A stretch of DNA of 64,000 nt from Candidatus Kouleothrix ribensis (GTDB taxonomy: Bacteria; Chloroflexota; Chloroflexia; Chloroflexales; Roseiflexaceae): the NCBI GenBank assembly GCA_016722075.1, contig JADKGW010000001.1:1674001-1738000 (forward strand), written 5' to 3'. Under the pieces are notes generated by a model, which was not told the origin of the DNA, searched no databases, and saw only the letters and a list, made by a program, of their open reading frames with translations. The translations under genes were made by a program, and so were the position numbers. This document shows, piece by piece, positions 59,576-64,000 of this stretch; positions within the stretch are counted from its first letter, which is position 1; the number at the start of each line of letters is the position of its first letter.

Positions 59576-60820
59576 ATGCGCATTCTGATCCTCGGCCTCG
59601 GCGGGGTTAGCCGCCACTTCCGCAACTGGCCCGAGCGCACGCTTGGCCAGGCGCTGGTGCGCGCCGGCCACGCCGTGCAGGCGATCACCTACTGGCAGCC
59701 CGAGTCGCCGCACCTGGGCCTCGAGCTGCGCGAAGAAACGATCGACGGCATTGCGGTGCGGCGCGTGCGCCCGCAGTTCTTCCCGGCCCGCGAGCTGGTG
59801 GCCGCGCTCGCGGCTATGCCGCGCCCCGATGTGGCCCACATCATGCACCCGCGCAATGTGCTGGCCTGGCGCGCGGTGCGCTGGCTCAAGGCCCAGGGCG
59901 TGCCAGTGGTGTGGACATGGCTCGGCCCGTTTCACGACCGCTGGCTGATCGCCGATCGCGAGCGCCCGTACGAGCACCAGCCGCACCCCGAGTGGCTGAT
60001 CTACAGCCTGGCCGGCGTGGTGCGGCGCACGCTGCGCGACGGGCGGCTGCGCGAGAACCTGCGCAACTACGGCATTCACGCGCCGCTGCGCCAGGTCGAT
60101 GCGTTCATACCCTGCTCGCAGCACGAGGCTGCCGAGCTGGCCCGGCTGGGCTTCGCCGATCGGCCGAGCACGGTCGTGCCGCTCTGGCTCGACATGGAGT
60201 TCATGCGCGGGCCGGCGCCGGCGCTCGATCTGCCGCTCAGCCGGCCGATCATTCCGTACATTGGGCAGCTGACCGTGCGCAAGTGCTACGACATGGTCAT
60301 CGCGGCCATGCCCGCCGTGGTCGCGCGCTTCCCCCACGCCTCGTTCGTGTTCGTCACACACAACCCCGCGCAGCGCGCAACGCTCGAGCGTATGGCCGCC
60401 GAGCGCGGTGTGGCGCGCAACCTGCATTTCCTCGGCACGATCAGCGAGGAGCAGAAGCTGGCGCTGCTGCGCGCCAGCGACGTGTTGCCGTTCCCCTCGC
60501 GCTACGAGGGCTTTGGCCTGCCGCTGCTCGAGGGCATGGCCGCCGGCACGCCGGTGATTAGCACCGACATTCCGGTGGTGAACGAGATTGTGTGCGACGG
60601 CGAGAATGGCTTGCTGGTGCCCTACGACGACACCGAGGCGCTGGCGCAGGCCATGCTGGCGGTGCTCGAAAGCCCGGCCCTGCGCGCGCGGCTGGTGGCC
60701 GGCGGCGCCCAGGCGCTGGCCGAGCGCTTCGCCCCCGAGCGCCTGGTGATGCAGGTTATCGCGGTGTATCAACAGGTTGCTGGCAGCCTCTCAGGTATGT
60801 ATCAGACCGCCGACATTTGA
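59576..60820 (+). CDS. GT4 family glycosyltransferase
   Basis: 414 aa, GT-B fold. N-terminal 'ILILGLGGVSRHFRNWPER', acceptor side; C-terminal nucleotide-sugar side with 'IPYIGQLTVRKCYDMVIAAMP', 'LHFLGTISEEQKLALLRASDVLPFPSRYEGFGLPLLEGMAAG' compressed into the EX7E region, and 'NEIVCDGENGLLV'. The start at MRILILG is the natural family N terminus; the open frame upstream only translates the repeat array. It probably adds a sugar during assembly of the glycan moved by the upstream flippase. Confidence 0.93.
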   Translation: MRILILGLGGVSRHFRNWPERTLGQALVRAGHAVQAITYWQPESPHLGLELREETIDGIAVRRVRPQFFPARELVAALAAMPRPDVAHIMHPRNVLAWRAVRWLKAQGVPVVWTWLGPFHDRWLIADRERPYEHQPHPEWLIYSLAGVVRRTLRDGRLRENLRNYGIHAPLRQVDAFIPCSQHEAAELARLGFADRPSTVVPLWLDMEFMRGPAPALDLPLSRPIIPYIGQLTVRKCYDMVIAAMPAVVARFPHASFVFVTHNPAQRATLERMAAERGVARNLHFLGTISEEQKLALLRASDVLPFPSRYEGFGLPLLEGMAAGTPVISTDIPVVNEIVCDGENGLLVPYDDTEALAQAMLAVLESPALRARLVAGGAQALAERFAPERLVMQVIAVYQQVAGSLSGMYQTADI

Positions 60821-60932
60821 CAAGCGGTATGGATTGGGTATCATGGTCGCACATTATCCCGTGCTTCCTACACCAATGTCTTTGTACGCCACGTAAGCGC
60901 ATCAGTTCGACGCTAGAAACGCAACAACGTCG

Positions 60933-62189
60933 TTGAAACGATTACTCTACGTTATCCCACGTTACGCTCGCGATCTCATGGGTAACCGTATTCATACGGA
61001 GGTTATCCATTACTGGCAGCGACACCAGATTGATGTCGATATCCTCTGTTTTGATGCAGGAAGTCGCCAGGAAACATACGAGATCCTCGACGACATTCCG
61101 GTGTATCGCCTGCCGATTGGCCGCTCGGTTGGTGAAAAGGCGCTGAATCGCATCGCGAACCCGCTTCTGCACTACCCATATTTCCCTGGCGTATTTCGGG
61201 CCTATCGGCGCTTTCTCAGCCGGCGGCACTACGATTTCGCCCATGTCGAAACGGCCTTCCCGCTCGGCGTAGCCGCCAGCCGCATGCCGCCAGGCCTGCA
61301 CCCACCCTTCGCCGTCACGCTGCCCGGCGCCGATGTGATGGCCCAGCCAGCCTACGACTACGGCTATGGCCGCTTCGCCAGCGTGCGCCGGCTGCTCAAG
61401 GGCGTCTGGCGGAGTGCCGCGCTCATCCGCGCCGACTCGCGCAGCATCCGCCGCCGCGCGATCGAGCTGGGTTGCCCACCCGAGCGCGTGCAGGCCATCC
61501 CATACAATATCACCGACGGCGACTACCCGCCGGCCGGCCGATCCGCAGCCGATTTCCAGGCCGCGTCGCGCGCCGAGGTTGCCCGGCGGCTGAACCTGCC
61601 GCCCACAGCCCGAATCGTACTCAGCCTGTCGCGGCTGCATCCGTTCAAAGGGGTTGAGTTCCTGGTCAAGGCCGCGCCGGCAGTGCTGGCGGCTGCGCCC
61701 GACACCTACTTCGTGATTGTTGGCCCGCGCCGCAGCACGCCACGCTTCGGCGACTACGCCGGCTATCTCGAGCAGATCGCGCGGGAACTAAATGTGGATT
61801 CACGCGTCTTACTAGTAGGCGCGTTGCCCCATGAAGAGGTGCCCATGTATATGGCTGCAGCCGACGCGGTGGTGGTGCCGTCGGTGGTCGAGGCGCTCAA
61901 CCGCGTGGCGATCGAGGCTGCCGCGCTGAGCACGCCGGCCGTCGTGACCCGCACGACCGGCATTAGCGAGTATATGGTCGAGTGCGGCTATGGGCTGGTG
62001 GTCGAGCCATGCTCGCCCGAGTCGATCGCGGCGGCGCTACGCGTGCTGCTGGCCGACCCCCGGCGCCGTGCGGCGTTTGGGGCGCGCGGCCCCGAGCTAG
62101 CGGCCCAGTTTCGATCCGATCGGATCGCGGCCGAGCTGCTGGCCAGCTACCGGCAGGCCCTGGCGGCGCGCGCCGGCACCACAGCCTGA
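60933..62189 (+). CDS. GT4 family glycosyltransferase
   Basis: 418 aa, GT-B fold. It begins 'KRLLYVIPRYARDLMGNRIHTEV', typical of the acceptor-binding half. The C-terminal half has 'LSRLHPFKGVEFLVKAAPAVL', 'YFVIVGPRRSTPRFGDYAGYL', 'MYMAAADAVVVPSVVEALNRVAIEAAA' and 'TTGISEYMVECGYGLVV'. In the EX7E position the first Glu is in VVEALNRVAIE. The start is a TTG with only a weak ribosome site; no better start is seen. It is the second transferase of the polysaccharide locus. Confidence 0.9.
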   Translation: MKRLLYVIPRYARDLMGNRIHTEVIHYWQRHQIDVDILCFDAGSRQETYEILDDIPVYRLPIGRSVGEKALNRIANPLLHYPYFPGVFRAYRRFLSRRHYDFAHVETAFPLGVAASRMPPGLHPPFAVTLPGADVMAQPAYDYGYGRFASVRRLLKGVWRSAALIRADSRSIRRRAIELGCPPERVQAIPYNITDGDYPPAGRSAADFQAASRAEVARRLNLPPTARIVLSLSRLHPFKGVEFLVKAAPAVLAAAPDTYFVIVGPRRSTPRFGDYAGYLEQIARELNVDSRVLLVGALPHEEVPMYMAAADAVVVPSVVEALNRVAIEAAALSTPAVVTRTTGISEYMVECGYGLVVEPCSPESIAAALRVLLADPRRRAAFGARGPELAAQFRSDRIAAELLASYRQALAARAGTTA

Positions 62190-62249
62190 GCGCACGCGCC
62201 GAACCTGCTTGTCTTTCAGTGCGATTGCACATTCCACAGGGAGGAGTCC

Positions 62250-63218
62250 ATGAAACTATTGAGCTACTGGATACCACGCGCCGGGGCGCTGCTGGCGCTG
62301 ATCGCGCTGCTGGCCGCCTGCGGCACGGCGCCAACCGCCCAGAGCCAATCCGGCACTGCCGGCGACCCGCGCCCGGCCGAGACAAGCCAGATCGACCAGG
62401 AGCTGCTCAAGCAGGTCGACGCGCAGATCGCGGCCGCCAAGGCCCGCGGCGAAGATGTGGCCTCGGCCCAGGCCGTGCGCGACTCGGCCGTGAGCCTGGC
62501 CCAGCAGGGCAGCTACGCCGAGGCCAATGGCAACCTGAAGCTGGCCGCCCAGCTGGTCGGCGTGCTGCGCCCGGTCGATGGCGAGCCAACCGCCCCGCCG
62601 CCACCGGCAATCGCCGCCGCGCCCAAACCGGCCGCCAGCGGCGACGAGCAGGGCAGCATGCTGCTCGACGCCACATTCGACTCGAACAAACCGCTCGCCG
62701 GCTGGGATCTCGTCGGCCCACCCACCAACGATGGCGGCACGCCCCTCTGGACGGTGCAGGATGGCCTGCTGACCCAACGCGGCGTCGATGGCGTCACCAC
62801 GCTTGAGCAGCCGACCGGGTTTGTGACCGGCGACCCCAAGTGGAGCGACGTGACCGTGCGTGTGAGCGCACTCGCGCGCGGTACGCGCGAGCTGGGCGTG
62901 CTGGCGCGCCAGAGCGGCGAGAGCTACTATCGCTTCCGCGCGCTGGCCTTCGGCACCGGCAACCAGGGCAACCTGATCCTCGAGAAAGTGCTTGACGGCG
63001 CGGTGACGCAGCTGGCGACATTCGACGGCCCACCGCTCGAGTACGATACCTGGTACACCCTCGCGCTGAGCGCGCGTGGCTCGACGCTGCGCTGCTACAT
63101 CAACGGCAAGCTGCTCGGCAGCGTCGACGATACCAGCCTGACATCCGGCCGCGCCGGCGTGACCACGCTGGCAATGAGTGGGGCCTTCTTCAAGAACCTA
63201 CAGGTTATCGGGAGGTAA
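62250..63218 (+). CDS. Lipoprotein with C-terminal LamG/DUF1080-like jelly-roll domain
   Basis: 322 aa. Signal sequence with lipobox LLAAC (lipidated Cys24), a helical, Ala/Gln-rich segment (about 45-105) that could form a coiled coil, a Pro/Ala linker, then a concanavalin-like beta-sandwich (about 135-320) with 'TFDSNKPLAGWDLVG', 'VTVRVSALARGTRELGVLAR', 'YYRFRALAFGTGNQGNLIL' and 'GSTLRCYINGKLLGSVDD'. Probably a surface-exposed carbohydrate-binding or glycan-anchoring protein. GGGAGGAG lies 6 bases before the ATG. The next gene begins 2 bases after its stop. Confidence 0.85.
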   Translation: MKLLSYWIPRAGALLALIALLAACGTAPTAQSQSGTAGDPRPAETSQIDQELLKQVDAQIAAAKARGEDVASAQAVRDSAVSLAQQGSYAEANGNLKLAAQLVGVLRPVDGEPTAPPPPAIAAAPKPAASGDEQGSMLLDATFDSNKPLAGWDLVGPPTNDGGTPLWTVQDGLLTQRGVDGVTTLEQPTGFVTGDPKWSDVTVRVSALARGTRELGVLARQSGESYYRFRALAFGTGNQGNLILEKVLDGAVTQLATFDGPPLEYDTWYTLALSARGSTLRCYINGKLLGSVDDTSLTSGRAGVTTLAMSGAFFKNLQVIGR

Positions 63219-63220
63219 CT

Positions 63221-64000
63221 GTGCGCACACTGCAATCCTTCCAGCGCGCACCCCGCCATGTGCGCATGTTTGCGGCCCTGATGCTGACCGGGGCGTTGCT
63301 GGTTATGCCCGCCGGCAAGCCACCTGCGACCCAGGCGGCTGGGCAGCTGATTACACAGCAAGAGGTGTCGACTGGCGACGATAACTCCGAGGCACCCGAG
63401 ATCAGCGTTGGGAGTGATCGCCTGGGTGTGAGCTGGGGCGAGCGCAACGATCAGCGTCTTGGCACCAACACCACCACGATCGGCACGCGCTTCCCTTCGC
63501 CAACCTACTTTAGCGCAACCGGCGCAAGCTTCAAACAGCAGTTCCCCGATGTCGCGGTCGGCTCCGATGGCACGATCCACGTGGTCTACGCGACTGGCGA
63601 CCAGATCTACTACCGCCGCAAGCTAAAAGATGCCGGCTGGCAGTCGCAGCGGCCGGTCGCTCGCAGCTCGTTCCCCAACCCGGTCAAGCTCGCGATCGGC
63701 GGCGACGGCGTGCTGTGGGCAGTCTGGCGCGATGCGGACGGCACCGGCGTGTTCTACCGCCGCTCGAGCGATGGTATCAACTGGACCAACGGCAGCGACG
63801 GCGGCAAGGTGCATGGCGAGACCGGAAATATGTTCACGCCCGATGTCGCGGTCGGCCCCGATAATGTCGCCCACGTGGTCTGGTACCTGCGTAGCGGCGG
63901 TGTCAACAAAGGCCAGATCCGCGTGGCCGATTGGAACGGGTCGAGCTTCTCGACCAGCAATGTAACCACCGACGGCTTCTACGATGCCGACCCGGCAATC
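63221..64000 (+). CDS. Secreted BNR/sialidase-like beta-propeller protein (truncated by window end)
   Basis: The frame from GTG at 63221 stays open to the last base (260 codons) with GGGAGG 5 bases upstream, so the gene continues beyond the window. The N terminus has Arg residues, a hydrophobic segment ('MFAALMLTGALLVMPAG') and a likely cleavage site, then blades of a propeller: 'PDVAVGSDGTIHVVYATGDQIYYRRK', 'KLAIGGDGVLWAVWRDADGTGVFYRRS' and 'PDVAVGPDNVAHVVWYLRSGG'. The repeated VAVGxDxxxHVV unit is typical of BNR-repeat secreted proteins. It is translationally close to the lipoprotein. Confidence 0.8.
   Translation, partial: MRTLQSFQRAPRHVRMFAALMLTGALLVMPAGKPPATQAAGQLITQQEVSTGDDNSEAPEISVGSDRLGVSWGERNDQRLGTNTTTIGTRFPSPTYFSATGASFKQQFPDVAVGSDGTIHVVYATGDQIYYRRKLKDAGWQSQRPVARSSFPNPVKLAIGGDGVLWAVWRDADGTGVFYRRSSDGINWTNGSDGGKVHGETGNMFTPDVAVGPDNVAHVVWYLRSGGVNKGQIRVADWNGSSFSTSNVTTDGFYDADPAI

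Noticed and set aside
1..64000. tRNA or rRNA genes, riboswitches
   Set aside because: No T-loop-like GGTTCGAATCC pattern, cloverleaf or rRNA-like stretch was recognised in the gaps by eye. A covariance-model search was not possible.

Overview
High-GC bacterial chromosome, most likely a Chloroflexota (Chloroflexia, Roseiflexus/Kouleothrix-like). This is inferred from the gene repertoire (type I glutamine synthetase, FmdB-type and LysW-like zinc ribbons, an ArsA ATPase with a C-terminal HSP20-like part, paired SPFH proteins, many STAND/NACHT ATPases), not from a marker gene. No rRNA, tRNA, CRISPR array or insertion sequence was recognised.

Layout. (1) 0.06-8.5 kb, minus strand: housekeeping genes (FecR-like membrane protein, glnA, lipoprotein, zinc ribbon, ftsY, FmdB-type ribbon, NAD(P)HX repair enzyme, PknB-like kinase). 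(2) 8.7-23.1 kb, plus strand: an FHA/winged-helix regulator divergent from the kinase, then a glycosyltransferase among six APH-fold small-molecule-kinase-like units. One unit is fused to the C terminus of a complete ABC exporter, and two consecutive paralogues have lost the catalytic Asp. (3) 23.2-29.1 kb: secreted beta-propeller, SPFH/band-7 operon, ArsA ATPase. (4) 29.5-39.3 kb: an accessory NTPase island. It has two AAA ATPases and one membrane NACHT ATPase, each ending in a SUMF1/FGE-like C-type-lectin-fold domain, followed by a KAP NTPase. (5) 39.4-44.9 kb: SufT-like protein, small stress and membrane proteins, a sigma-54 activator beside rpoN, and a response regulator. (6) 44.9-50.3 kb: a multi-PAS/GAF histidine kinase, a TrpF-like/PfkB pair and a small membrane protein. 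(7) 50.4-56.4 kb, minus strand: a three-gene cassette of a helical-domain ATPase, a STAND-TPR ATPase and a radical SAM/SPASM enzyme. (8) 56.7-64 kb: EamA transporter, then a polysaccharide locus (flippase, two GT4 enzymes, lipoprotein, truncated secreted propeller).

Main result. The 3' ends of the three SUMF1-domain genes carry the fingerprint of a diversity-generating retroelement (DGR). Across a 13-codon block, nine codons vary only at positions 1 and 2 while the third base (C, or T once) is constant, as expected from AAC/AAT template codons mutagenised at adenine. The four fixed codons contain no adenine. The block is followed by an identical GC-rich segment and then by palindromic hairpins in two of three copies. 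No reverse transcriptase or template repeat lies in the window, so diversification would have to be driven in trans. The second notable system is the APH-fold array with its exporter-kinase fusion. The third is the NTPase/radical-SAM cassette.

Intergenic regions repeatedly hold short-period (7-8 bp) degenerate repeats, including GGTTGCA/GGTTGGC arrays at three sites and a GTGACAAG array at 13.87-14.10 kb.
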